Shown: piece by piece, positions 1 to 5,382 of the stretch | Numbering within the stretch: position 1 is the first letter of the stretch | How the letters are laid out: each line of letters starts with the position of its first letter | Assembly: GCA_031292735.1 (NCBI GenBank) | Contig: JARLGP010000093.1 | Span: 1-8,638, forward strand | Direction of reading: 5' to 3' | Origin: Holophaga sp. | Lineage (GTDB): Bacteria; Acidobacteriota; Holophagae; Holophagales; Holophagaceae | DNA length: 8,638 nucleotides | Program-made: the position numbers and the translations under genes | The notes under the pieces: model-generated | The model's input: the letters and a program-made list of their open reading frames with translations, nothing else | Databases searched by the model: none | Told to the model about the DNA's origin: nothing

Positions 1-32
1 AGAGGGTGTGTGCGAATTAGGAGGCCCCGCGA
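1..32 (+). repeat. Left terminal inverted repeat of the 1-315 element
   Basis: It begins AGAGGGTGTGTGC and ends GGCCCCGCGA, and is the reverse complement of 284-315 in 31 of 32 positions (mismatch at position 14). It starts at the first base of the window, so the repeat could be longer. Confidence 0.8.
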
Positions 33-36
33 CGGC

Positions 37-126
37 GCCCAGGAGCGTGATTATCGAGCGCAAGACCCGCAGGAGGATGTGGACCATCCTTCAAGGGGCT
101 TGCACACGATAAGCGCGCTCCTGGGC
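37..126. repeat. Long imperfect palindrome inside the element
   Basis: Arms 37-64 and 99-126 (28 bases each) are reverse complements at 24 of 28 positions. Mismatches fall at 48, 50, 57 and 59; the one at 48 would be a U-G wobble in a + strand transcript. The 34 bases between them contain a smaller perfect hairpin: AGGATG at 74-79 pairs with CATCCT at 85-90 around loop TGGAC. The whole block is close to symmetric about position 82. Confidence 0.8.
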
Positions 127-179
127 ACCGCCCTTCGGGTGATGGCAGCGGGCCCAGCATCTCGGCGTCAGGCTCGTCG

Positions 180-198
180 GCCGATGACCCGCATCGGC
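180..198. repeat. Short perfect hairpin inside the element
   Basis: GCCGATG (180-186) pairs perfectly with CATCGGC (192-198) around the 5-base loop ACCCG. It lies between the two larger palindromes of the element. Confidence 0.6.
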
Positions 199-227
199 TT
201 TCCTCGCCTTCCTTGATCTGCCGGGCC

Positions 228-278
228 ATCTTTGCACCACTTAGGTCCACATAAGGTGGACCTAAGTGATGCAAAGAT
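228..278. repeat. Strong hairpin, 23-base arms and 5-base loop
   Basis: Arms 228-250 and 256-278 pair over 23 positions with one mismatch (C237 against A269) around loop ATAAG. The inner 13 pairs (CACTTAGGTCCAC with its complement) and the outer 9 pairs (ATCTTTGCA with its complement) are perfect. It has no following U-tract on either strand, so it does not look like an intrinsic terminator. It sits only five bases from the right terminal repeat. Confidence 0.9.
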
Positions 279-283
279 CATCA

Positions 284-315
284 TCGCGGGGCCTCCTAAT
301 TAGCACACACCCTCT
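284..315 (-). repeat. Right terminal inverted repeat of the 1-315 element
   Basis: This is the partner of 1-32, with one mismatch at position 302. It ends GCACACACCCTCT, after which the sequence changes to TAAACCGG. The pairing seen here stops at 315, but this is only the limit set by the missing sequence left of base 1. Confidence 0.8.
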
Positions 316-542
316 TAAACCGGAAAGGGTTGACGCTTCCGCACGGAACAGGCCGGCCGGTTTGATTTGTTCATCAGTACCCCCATCCCGGGCGGCCCAT
401 CCCAGGAAGCCGCAGCAGGCCTGGCCATGCGGCCCTGGATCAAAGGAATCTGTTATTTCCATGAGAGTTCACTTGGGATGACCCTCAGACCGTGGCAAAC
501 TTCTGTACCAGACCCTGATCCGGCGCGGAGCCTCCTTTGCCC
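316..542. other. Non-coding leader between the palindromic element and cutA
   Basis: No supportable gene was seen in this stretch. It holds small GC-rich palindromes, such as TTCCGCACGGAA at 337-348 and a GGCC-rich patch near 350-360. A TTGACG at 330-335 resembles a -35 box, but no acceptable -10 hexamer follows at 16-18 bases, so no promoter is called. A GGAG at 527-530 is the only Shine-Dalgarno-like sequence ahead of cutA. An open frame of 71 codons on the + strand (266-481) starts inside the palindromic element and has no recognisable features. Confidence 0.5.
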
Positions 543-869
543 ATGACCAACGCCATCACCATTCTCACCACCTGCGGCAGCGAAGAGACAGCCTTGACGA
601 TCGCAGCTGCGGTGGTTGACCAGGGCTATGCCGCCTGCGTGAACATCTTCCCTTCTATAAAAAGTTATTACTATTACAAGGGCGGCACCCACCTCGACGA
701 AGAAGTCATGTTGATGATCAAGACGACCCGCAATCATTTCGCCTCGGTCTCCCAGGTCATCACCGAACTGCACACCTATGAAGTTCCTGAGATCCTGATG
801 CTTCCGGTCGAAGCCTGCTCCGAAGGCTACCTGGACTGGATCGAGCATTCGGTCTCACGGGAAGGCTGA
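543..869 (+). CDS. cutA: CutA family protein (divalent cation tolerance)
   Basis: The product has 108 residues, normal for CutA, a small ferredoxin-like-fold protein that forms trimers. It was linked genetically to divalent metal tolerance in E. coli, and its biochemical role is still unclear. Family hallmarks visible here are AACVNIFPSI (30-39), an aromatic run followed by Lys-Gly (42-47), LMIKTT (57-62), YEVPEILMLPV (79-89) and YLDW (96-99). The position usually held by Trp in the YYWEG segment of E. coli CutA is Tyr45 here. The ATG at 543 is preferred because residue 2 onward matches the family. An in-frame TTG at 537 has the better spacing to GGAG (527-530; 6 bases against 12) and would add two residues. 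GC content is visibly lower than in neighbouring genes, with an AT-rich run around 651-680. It is probably cotranscribed with glpX, 33 bases downstream. Confidence 0.92.
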   Translation: MTNAITILTTCGSEETALTIAAAVVDQGYAACVNIFPSIKSYYYYKGGTHLDEEVMLMIKTTRNHFASVSQVITELHTYEVPEILMLPVEACSEGYLDWIEHSVSREG

Positions 870-890
870 TTCCCAAATCCCATAAGCCCC

Positions 891-896
891 AGGAGG
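891..896 (+). promoter_or_regulatory. Shine-Dalgarno of glpX
   Basis: AGGAGG lies six bases (all C) before the glpX ATG at 903. It is the strongest ribosome binding site in the window and fixes the start of glpX. Confidence 0.8.
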
Positions 897-902
897 CCCC
901 CC

Positions 903-1871
903 ATGGAAAGTGCTCTGAGTGGAGAGTTTTTGCGTGTCGTTGAACAGGCTGCCATCGCCTGCGCCCGGAGCATCGGCAATGGCGACCGCAAGGGCAGCGA
1001 TCGCCTGGCGGTGGAATCCATGCGCCAGACCATGGATGAACTACCCATCGATGGCACCATCGTCATCGGCGAGGGGGAACGGGATGAAGCCCCGATGCTC
1101 TATGTGGGTGAGAAGCTCGGCCAGGGGGCGGGCCACCCCAGCATCGACATCGCGGTGGATCCCCTGGAAGGCACCAACCTTTGCGCCACCGGCGCCAACA
1201 ACGCCATCACCGTGCTGGCGGCCTCGGAGCGGGGCGGCCTGCTGCACGCGCCCGACCTGTACATGCAGAAGCTTTGCGTGGGCCCCTCCGCCAAGGGCAA
1301 GGTGCACCTGGACGCCGCCCCGGCCGAGAACCTGAAGATCATCGCCCAGGCCCTGCGCCGGCCGGTGAACGAGATCACCGTGGTGGTGCTGGACCGGCCC
1401 CGGCACGATGACCTCATCGAAGCCATCCGCACCGCCGGCGCCCGGATCCACCTGATCGGCGACGGCGACCTGTCGGCCGCCATCTCCGCCGCGGTTTCCG
1501 GCACCGGCGTGCATGCGGTGATGGGCATCGGCGGGGCGCCGGAAGGGGTGCTCTCGGCCGCGGCGCTCAAGTGCCTGGGCGGCGAGATCCAGGGCCGGCT
1601 GATCGTGGACACCAACACCGCGTCCAAGGAAAAGGCCGAAGCCATGGGCGTGGATTTCAACCGGATCTACTTCACCGACGATCTGGCCCCGGGCCAGCAC
1701 ATCATCTTCGCCGCCTGCGGCGTCACCCAGGGCAACCTGCTGGGCGGGGTGCACATGTTCGGCGACGGCATGCGCACCTCCTCCCTCATCCTCAACCGCC
1801 ACCCCCGCCGGGTGCGCTTCATCCAGACCGTCCACGTCAACGAGGGCGAAGGCATCACGGTCCGCTTCTGA
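903..1871 (+). CDS. glpX: Fructose-1,6-bisphosphatase class II (GlpX)
   Basis: This cytoplasmic enzyme hydrolyses fructose 1,6-bisphosphate to fructose 6-phosphate in gluconeogenesis, using divalent metal. In some lineages class II enzymes also act on sedoheptulose 1,7-bisphosphate. The 322-residue product matches GlpX along its length (E. coli about 336). Metal and substrate residues known from E. coli GlpX are in place: Asp33, Glu57 and Asp61 in [11 protein letters not shown] (56-66), Asp86, Glu89 and Thr91 in DPLEGT (86-91), and Glu214 in GIGGAPEG (208-215). GDGDL (186-190) is also present. An AGGAGG six bases upstream sets the ATG start. The gene follows cutA by 33 bases and faces the deacetylase gene, with 27 bases between the stop codons. 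It should be active, since no expected catalytic residue is missing. Confidence 0.96.
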   Translation: MESALSGEFLRVVEQAAIACARSIGNGDRKGSDRLAVESMRQTMDELPIDGTIVIGEGERDEAPMLYVGEKLGQGAGHPSIDIAVDPLEGTNLCATGANNAITVLAASERGGLLHAPDLYMQKLCVGPSAKGKVHLDAAPAENLKIIAQALRRPVNEITVVVLDRPRHDDLIEAIRTAGARIHLIGDGDLSAAISAAVSGTGVHAVMGIGGAPEGVLSAAALKCLGGEIQGRLIVDTNTASKEKAEAMGVDFNRIYFTDDLAPGQHIIFAACGVTQGNLLGGVHMFGDGMRTSSLILNRHPRRVRFIQTVHVNEGEGITVRF

Positions 1872-1878
1872 TTCGGCA

Positions 1879-1891
1879 GCCGGCGCCCGGC
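1879..1891. terminator. Possible weak bidirectional hairpin between glpX and deacetylase gene
   Basis: GCCGG (1879-1883) pairs with CCGGC (1887-1891) around loop CGC, in the 27-base gap between two convergent stop codons. There is no U-tract on either strand, so intrinsic termination is doubtful. It is recorded because of its placement. Confidence 0.2.
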
Positions 1892-1898
1892 GGCGGGT

Positions 1899-2840
1899 TC
1901 AGTTCGCCAGGGCGCTGGCGTTGACGAAGGTCACCCGGCCCTTGGCGGCGGGAACCAGCTTTTCCAGGATGGCCACGGTCTCGGGGTAGATGTGGCCGAT
2001 GGCCAGGACCTGCCCCTGGGTGCGGGCCAGGGCCAGCATCCGTTCCCACTGCTTGGTGATGGCGGCGGCATCCTTGTCGTCGTCCAGGAACACCTTGCGC
2101 TGGACGCTGGGCACGGCCAGGTCCCTGGCCACGTCGAAGGCCACCGAGTCCTTTTCCGTGCGGCTGTCCACGAAGAAGCAGTGCTTGGCCTTGATCTCCT
2201 CCAGCACCCAGGTCATGCGGGCCTGGTCCGGGGTGATCCGGGAACCCATGTGGTTGTTCACCCCCTTGCGGAAGGGGATGGCCGCCAGCGCCTGGCGCAC
2301 CCGCTCGCGCACCTGGGCCTCGGTAAGGTCGAACAGCACCGCGTTGGGGCCGGGATCCTTGCCCGGGCCGGGGTAGCCCCTGGGCTCCATGGGCAGGTGC
2401 AGCATCACTTCCTTGCCCCGGGCGTGGGCGATCTCGGCGCTCTGCCGGGTGAACTCCTGGTAGGGCAGCACCGCCACATCGAACGGGATCGGCTGGGCGC
2501 ACAGCCGGCTCACCAGTTCCGGCGGGGCGTAGCCGAGGTCGTCGATCACCAGGGACACCCGCGGCAGGGTCTTGCCGGGGGGCGGCACCGGCACGGGCAC
2601 GGGCACGGGTTCGGGCGCGGGAGCCGGGGCCGGGGGCTCCTGGGGCGCGGGTTTGGGCCGTTCCCGCCTGGGCGCGGGCCGCGCCGGCTCGGTCTGTTCT
2701 TCGCCCGGCAGCCGGTGCTTCCGGGCGGAGCATCCGCGGCTGGTCAGCAGCGCGCCCAGGCCGATGCCCACCAGGAACATGAAAATGGCCCATCCCGCCA
2801 GGCGGGGGGTCGAGGTTCGGCGGGTCTGGCGGCCGGCCAT
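1899..2840 (-). CDS. Divergent polysaccharide deacetylase family protein (YibQ/DUF610-like)
   Basis: The 313-residue product has a short basic N-terminus, one membrane segment (about 14-33), a Pro/Ala-rich linker (about 51-89) and a C-terminal divergent polysaccharide deacetylase domain (about 93-312). Motifs seen are SLVIDDLG (96-103), MLHLPMEP (146-153), GVNNHMGS (193-200), FFVDSRT (222-228) and AIGHIYPET (280-288). The acidic pair and His residues suggest metal-dependent hydrolase chemistry, but substrates of this family are not established. The topology predicts a periplasmic domain anchored in the inner membrane, or a long uncleaved signal. Its ATG lies four bases after the stop of the S41-like gene, so translation is probably coupled; there is no clear Shine-Dalgarno. 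S41 peptidase genes are known neighbours of this family in Proteobacteria too, often with envC, which supports a cell-envelope role. Confidence 0.88.
   Translation of the reverse strand: MAGRQTRRTSTPRLAGWAIFMFLVGIGLGALLTSRGCSARKHRLPGEEQTEPARPAPRRERPKPAPQEPPAPAPAPEPVPVPVPVPPPGKTLPRVSLVIDDLGYAPPELVSRLCAQPIPFDVAVLPYQEFTRQSAEIAHARGKEVMLHLPMEPRGYPGPGKDPGPNAVLFDLTEAQVRERVRQALAAIPFRKGVNNHMGSRITPDQARMTWVLEEIKAKHCFFVDSRTEKDSVAFDVARDLAVPSVQRKVFLDDDKDAAAITKQWERMLALARTQGQVLAIGHIYPETVAILEKLVPAAKGRVTFVNASALAN
2585..2608. repeat. Four tandem GCACGG-type hexamers in the deacetylase linker
   Basis: Three exact copies of GCACGG (2591-2608) follow one variant copy, GCACCG (2585-2590). On the - strand they encode the alternating Pro-Val run at about residues 78-86 of the linker. 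Gain or loss of a unit would keep the reading frame and only change linker length. Confidence 0.6.
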
Positions 2841-2844
2841 GGGC

Positions 2845-4110
2845 TCAGGCCGCAGTCTTGGCGGTGGCTTTGGCCCCTAGGATTTCCAGGATCTTGGGAA
2901 GGGGGTCGTCCTCGGGCTTCACCCCCTTGATGGCGTGGTCGTCGGGCCGTACCGCCTTGATGATGTGGTCCGGCAGCACGCCGAAGCCCTGGAGCTCGGC
3001 CGGCGCCGTGGGCGTCTTGCCCTTGACCGCATCCTGGGGCTTCATGGCGTCGGGCTTTTCCCCGCCCGCGCCCAGGTACTCGCCGCCGGCGCCCAGCCAG
3101 CGCTTGTTCACCACCTCGGCGGCCCCGCCCTGGCGGAGCAGGAAGCGGGTGCGCTCCACCCCGTAGCCGTAGCTGCGCTCGCCGAACACCGGCACCGACT
3201 GCTTCTTGAGGGCGGAGGACAGGGCTTCGGCCGGGCCCAGGGTGTAGTTGCCCTGCAGCACGGCCAGCTTGGCGAAGGGCGGCAGGCTGGCGGGAACCAC
3301 GGCCACCTTCACCGGCGGCTTGCCGGTCTCCTGGACCGTGGCCAGGGGCCCGCTGCCCACGAACAGGCCCGCCACCAGGGCGGCCTCATGCAGGCCGCCG
3401 CCGGCGCATTGCCGGAGATCCAGCACCAGGGGCAGTTTGTGGTCCAGCCCCGGCAGCAGGGCGGTGAGCTGGGCGGCCCGGCCCGGGGTGAGGTCGGCCA
3501 GGGCCAGCACCGTGGCCTGGGGATCCTTGCGCACGGCGATGGGCGGCGGCTGGACCAGCGCCCGCTTCACGGTGACCTGCTTCAGGTCGCCGTTGGCGGC
3601 GGCATAGCGGAGCAGGGTGAGGTCGGAACCGGGCTGGCCGCGCAGCCTGCGTTCCAGGGTCCAGGCGCTCATGGGCCCGATGGAATCGCCGTCCAGCTTG
3701 CGCACCATGTCGCTCACCTGGAAGCCGGCCTTGGCCGCGGGGCTGTCGGGCACCACCGCCACCACCTGGGCGTAGATCTGCCGCTTCACCACGGTGATGC
3801 CGATGCCGGCCGGCCCGGGATCGGGCCGGTGCAGGTCCTCGGGGGTCAGGTAGGAGTTGAGCGGGTGGGCCCGCTCCAGCACCCCCTGGATGCCGCCGCT
3901 GATGACCTTCTCCATGTCCGGCTTGTCCACATAGTTGTCCCGCACCAGGGTGAGCACGTCCTGGATGTCGGAAAGCCCCGCCAGGGGATCCTGGGCCGGG
4001 GCCTGGAGGTTCATCCGGGGCGCATCCTGGGTCGGCTGGAACATCACCGGGTAGGTGAAGGCCGCCACCAGGGGGAGGGTAAGGAGGGATAGCCATGAGC
4101 GCTGGTGCAT
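2845..4110 (-). CDS. S41 (C-terminal processing peptidase)-like PDZ protein, probably catalytically inactive
   Basis: The product has 421 residues from the ATG at 4110. A signal peptide or membrane anchor (about 1-23) is followed by a helical region with DVLTLVRDNYVDKPD (51-65), a PDZ domain (about 104-186; DSPAAKAGF, 122-130) and an S41 core. DLRQCAGGGL (231-240) matches the DLRxNxGG motif, and GERSYGYG (310-317) matches the GExTxGKG motif. GFGVLPD (375-381) matches the late G-GI-PD motif. Where active enzymes have SASASE the protein reads TLGPAE (290-295), placing Gly292 at the catalytic Ser. Tyr316 replaces the catalytic Lys. Both losses suggest a pseudoprotease. A 21-base tandem duplication gives LGAGGEY-LGAGGEK (339-352). 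Earlier in-frame starts exist: ATG 4128 and TTG 4152, the latter directly after the murG stop. The ATG at 4110 is chosen because it gives a compact signal peptide. It lies in one block with murG and the deacetylase gene. Confidence 0.82.
   Translation of the reverse strand: MHQRSWLSLLTLPLVAAFTYPVMFQPTQDAPRMNLQAPAQDPLAGLSDIQDVLTLVRDNYVDKPDMEKVISGGIQGVLERAHPLNSYLTPEDLHRPDPGPAGIGITVVKRQIYAQVVAVVPDSPAAKAGFQVSDMVRKLDGDSIGPMSAWTLERRLRGQPGSDLTLLRYAAANGDLKQVTVKRALVQPPPIAVRKDPQATVLALADLTPGRAAQLTALLPGLDHKLPLVLDLRQCAGGGLHEAALVAGLFVGSGPLATVQETGKPPVKVAVVPASLPPFAKLAVLQGNYTLGPAEALSSALKKQSVPVFGERSYGYGVERTRFLLRQGGAAEVVNKRWLGAGGEYLGAGGEKPDAMKPQDAVKGKTPTAPAELQGFGVLPDHIIKAVRPDDHAIKGVKPEDDPLPKILEILGAKATAKTAA
3055..3096 (-). 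repeat. 21-base imperfect tandem duplication in the S41-like gene
   Basis: Two adjacent 21-base units encode LGAGGEY and LGAGGEK. They sit at the start of a Gly/Lys/Pro-rich insert that precedes the final GFGVLPD motif, so the insert may have grown by duplication. Confidence 0.6.
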
Positions 4111-4152
4111 GCCCCTAGTGTAGGGCATCCCGCGCTTGGAATAACAACGCAA

Positions 4153-5244
4153 TTATGCCCTCGGCATGTGCTCTTCCAGGTCTTCCAGGCAGGTGGCCAC
4201 CGCCTGGTTGGGCTCGGGCCGGGCCAGGGTGGCCAGCAGCCCGGGATCGTCCATCAGCCGTGCGGCGGCGGCCAGCAGTTCCCCGCCCAGGCCGGGCCCC
4301 TGGGGCACCAGCACCGCCCGCCCCTCTTCGACCATGGCCTGGGCGTTCATGAACTGGTGGTTGCCGGCGCTCCCCGGCATGGGGACCATCAGCGCGGGCC
4401 GGCCGCAGGCCTTGAGCTCGGCGCAGGTGCTGGCGCCGGAGCGGGTGAGCACCAGGCTGGCGGCTTCCAGCTCCCGGTCCATGCCCTCCAGGAAGGGCAC
4501 CAGCCGGTGCCTGGCGTGCAACTGGACCCCGGCCCCGGTGAGCGCCTGGAACCCGGCCGGCCCGGCCTGGTGCAGCAGGTCCCATTGGGGGAAACGCTCC
4601 AGCAGGGCCGGCGCCAGTTCCACGATCGCCGCGTTGAGCGCCAGGGCCCCGCCGCTGCCGCCCAGCACCAGCAGGCGCGAAGGGGGCCGCAGCTCGGACC
4701 AGGGCAGGAACTCGCGCAGGAAGGCGGAGCGCACCGGGGTTCCGGCCAGCACGCAGCGTGCCCCGGGCAGGCGGGTGCGCACCGCGTCCATGCCGCACCA
4801 GACCCCGGCCGCCCCGCGGGCCAGCAGCTTCACCAGCTGGCCCGGCTGGGCATTGGATTCATGCAGGAAGTAGGGAATGCCCAGGGCCCGGGCCGCCAGC
4901 AGCGCCGGGGCCGCGCCGTAGCCGCCGGTGCCCACCACCGCCCAGGGCCGCTGCCGGCGCCAGATGGCCTTGAGCCGGCTCCTGGCCTGGGCCAGCTTCA
5001 GCGCGGCCCGGATGGCGCTCAAGGGCGAGCGCCCCATGAAGCCCTCCACGTCCAGCAGCAGGTGCTGCCAGGGGCTCTGCGGCAGCAGCCGGCCCTCGAT
5101 GCCGCGCCGGGCGCCCACGAAGGCCACGGGCCGCCCCGGCCAGCGGGCCTGGGCCCCCTCGGCCAGGGCCACCGCGGGGAAGTAGTGCCCCCCCGTGCCG
5201 CCCCCGGTCATGACCAGGCTCCCGGAAAAACATCGCTCGTCCAT
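4153..5244 (-). CDS. murG: UDP-GlcNAc:undecaprenyl-PP-MurNAc-pentapeptide GlcNAc transferase (MurG)
   Basis: MurG is the peripheral inner-membrane GT28 glycosyltransferase that adds GlcNAc to lipid I to make lipid II, the last cytoplasmic step of peptidoglycan precursor synthesis. The 363-residue length is typical. Visible motifs are GGGTGGH (14-20, acceptor-side glycine loop), VVGTGGYGAAPALLAA (103-118), HESN (128-131, usually HEQN), GGSGGA (195-200, usually GGSQGA), SGASTCAEL (269-277) and NHQFMNA (295-301). The last two belong to the UDP-GlcNAc site. The two Gln changes are conservative family variations in a protein that otherwise looks intact. The gene stands apart from the usual mur/fts cluster here, heading a block with the S41-like and deacetylase genes. 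No clear Shine-Dalgarno precedes the ATG at 5244; a TAGGCT ends seven bases upstream. Confidence 0.95.
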   Translation of the reverse strand: MDERCFSGSLVMTGGGTGGHYFPAVALAEGAQARWPGRPVAFVGARRGIEGRLLPQSPWQHLLLDVEGFMGRSPLSAIRAALKLAQARSRLKAIWRRQRPWAVVGTGGYGAAPALLAARALGIPYFLHESNAQPGQLVKLLARGAAGVWCGMDAVRTRLPGARCVLAGTPVRSAFLREFLPWSELRPPSRLLVLGGSGGALALNAAIVELAPALLERFPQWDLLHQAGPAGFQALTGAGVQLHARHRLVPFLEGMDRELEAASLVLTRSGASTCAELKACGRPALMVPMPGSAGNHQFMNAQAMVEEGRAVLVPQGPGLGGELLAAAARLMDDPGLLATLARPEPNQAVATCLEDLEEHMPRA

Positions 5245-5320
5245 GACTTAAAGCCTACCCGATTCCGCCGCCGCGGCTTCCCCGCGCCCGCAATCCTTTG
5301 CGGACAGGGCGCAGTCCAGT

Positions 5321-5329
5321 TGATAGAAT
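5321..5329 (+). promoter_or_regulatory. Putative extended -10 promoter for etfBA
   Basis: TGATAGAAT carries the TGn extension plus a five-of-six match to TATAAT. A TTGCGG at 5298-5303 is too far upstream (20-base spacer) to be a good -35, but extended -10 promoters tolerate a poor -35. Transcription would begin near 5336, leaving a leader of about 47 bases with the GGAG. Confidence 0.4.
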
Positions 5330-5373
5330 CGGCCTTGATGCCGTTGCGGAAGTTCGGCCATCCATTATCAGCC

Positions 5374-5377
5374 GGAG
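5374..5377 (+). promoter_or_regulatory. Shine-Dalgarno of etfB
   Basis: GGAG stands five bases before the ATG at 5383. It decides the start, because the reading frame stays open far upstream in the antisense of murG. Confidence 0.7.
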
Positions 5378-5382
5378 TGTTC

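Larger units (their letters stand above)
1..315. mobile_element. Putative palindromic (MITE-like) element or structured RNA locus
   Basis: The segment is bounded by two 32-base inverted repeats (1-32 and 284-315) that match except at one position (G14 against A302). Inside lie a long imperfect palindrome (37-126), a short perfect hairpin (180-198) and a strong hairpin with 23-base arms (228-278). No convincing protein is encoded: open frames of 68 to 85 codons on either strand have no recognisable domain and overlap the palindromes. Short, non-coding and terminally repeated fits a miniature inverted-repeat transposable element. The same pairing would also fold into a multi-branched RNA closed by a 32-bp stem. 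The left end coincides with the window edge, so the element may extend further, and a target-site duplication cannot be tested. No known family was recognised. Confidence 0.5.
5245..5382. other. Divergent intergenic region between murG and etfB
   Basis: These 138 bases must carry promoters for both directions. Toward etfB an extended -10 is visible (5321-5329) and a Shine-Dalgarno lies at 5374-5377. Toward murG only weak -10-like hexamers are seen: GATAAT on the - strand at 5364-5369 and TAGGCT on the - strand at 5252-5257. Neither has a convincing -35. Confidence 0.5.

Noticed and set aside
17..274. 85-codon - strand open frame inside the palindromic element
   Set aside because: It spans the palindromes and has no recognisable domain. 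It could be a remnant of a transposase, but nothing in the sequence supports that.
228..278. Hairpin as an intrinsic terminator
   Set aside because: No U-tract follows on either strand, and the stem is much longer than usual terminators.
1..315. CRISPR array or integron attC site
   Set aside because: There are no direct repeats with regular spacers. The palindromes differ in sequence and the element is much longer than an attC site.
330..358. TTGACG at 330-335 as a promoter -35 box for cutA
   Set aside because: No acceptable -10 hexamer follows at 16-18 bases; the sequence there is GC-only.
1041..1835. 264-codon - strand open frame
   Set aside because: It is antisense to glpX, with no domain and biased composition.
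1992..2930. 312-codon + strand open frame
   Set aside because: It is antisense to the deacetylase gene, which carries the family motifs in order.
2935..4092. 385-codon + strand open frame
   Set aside because: It is antisense to the S41-like gene, low-complexity His/Gly/Gln-rich and without recognisable motifs. Such frames are expected in high-GC DNA.
4105..5382. Long + strand open frame continuous with etfB, running antisense through murG
   Set aside because: It is the antisense shadow of murG: the composition is Gly/Pro/Gln/His-rich with no domain, while etfB has its own GGAG and conserved N-terminus at 5383.
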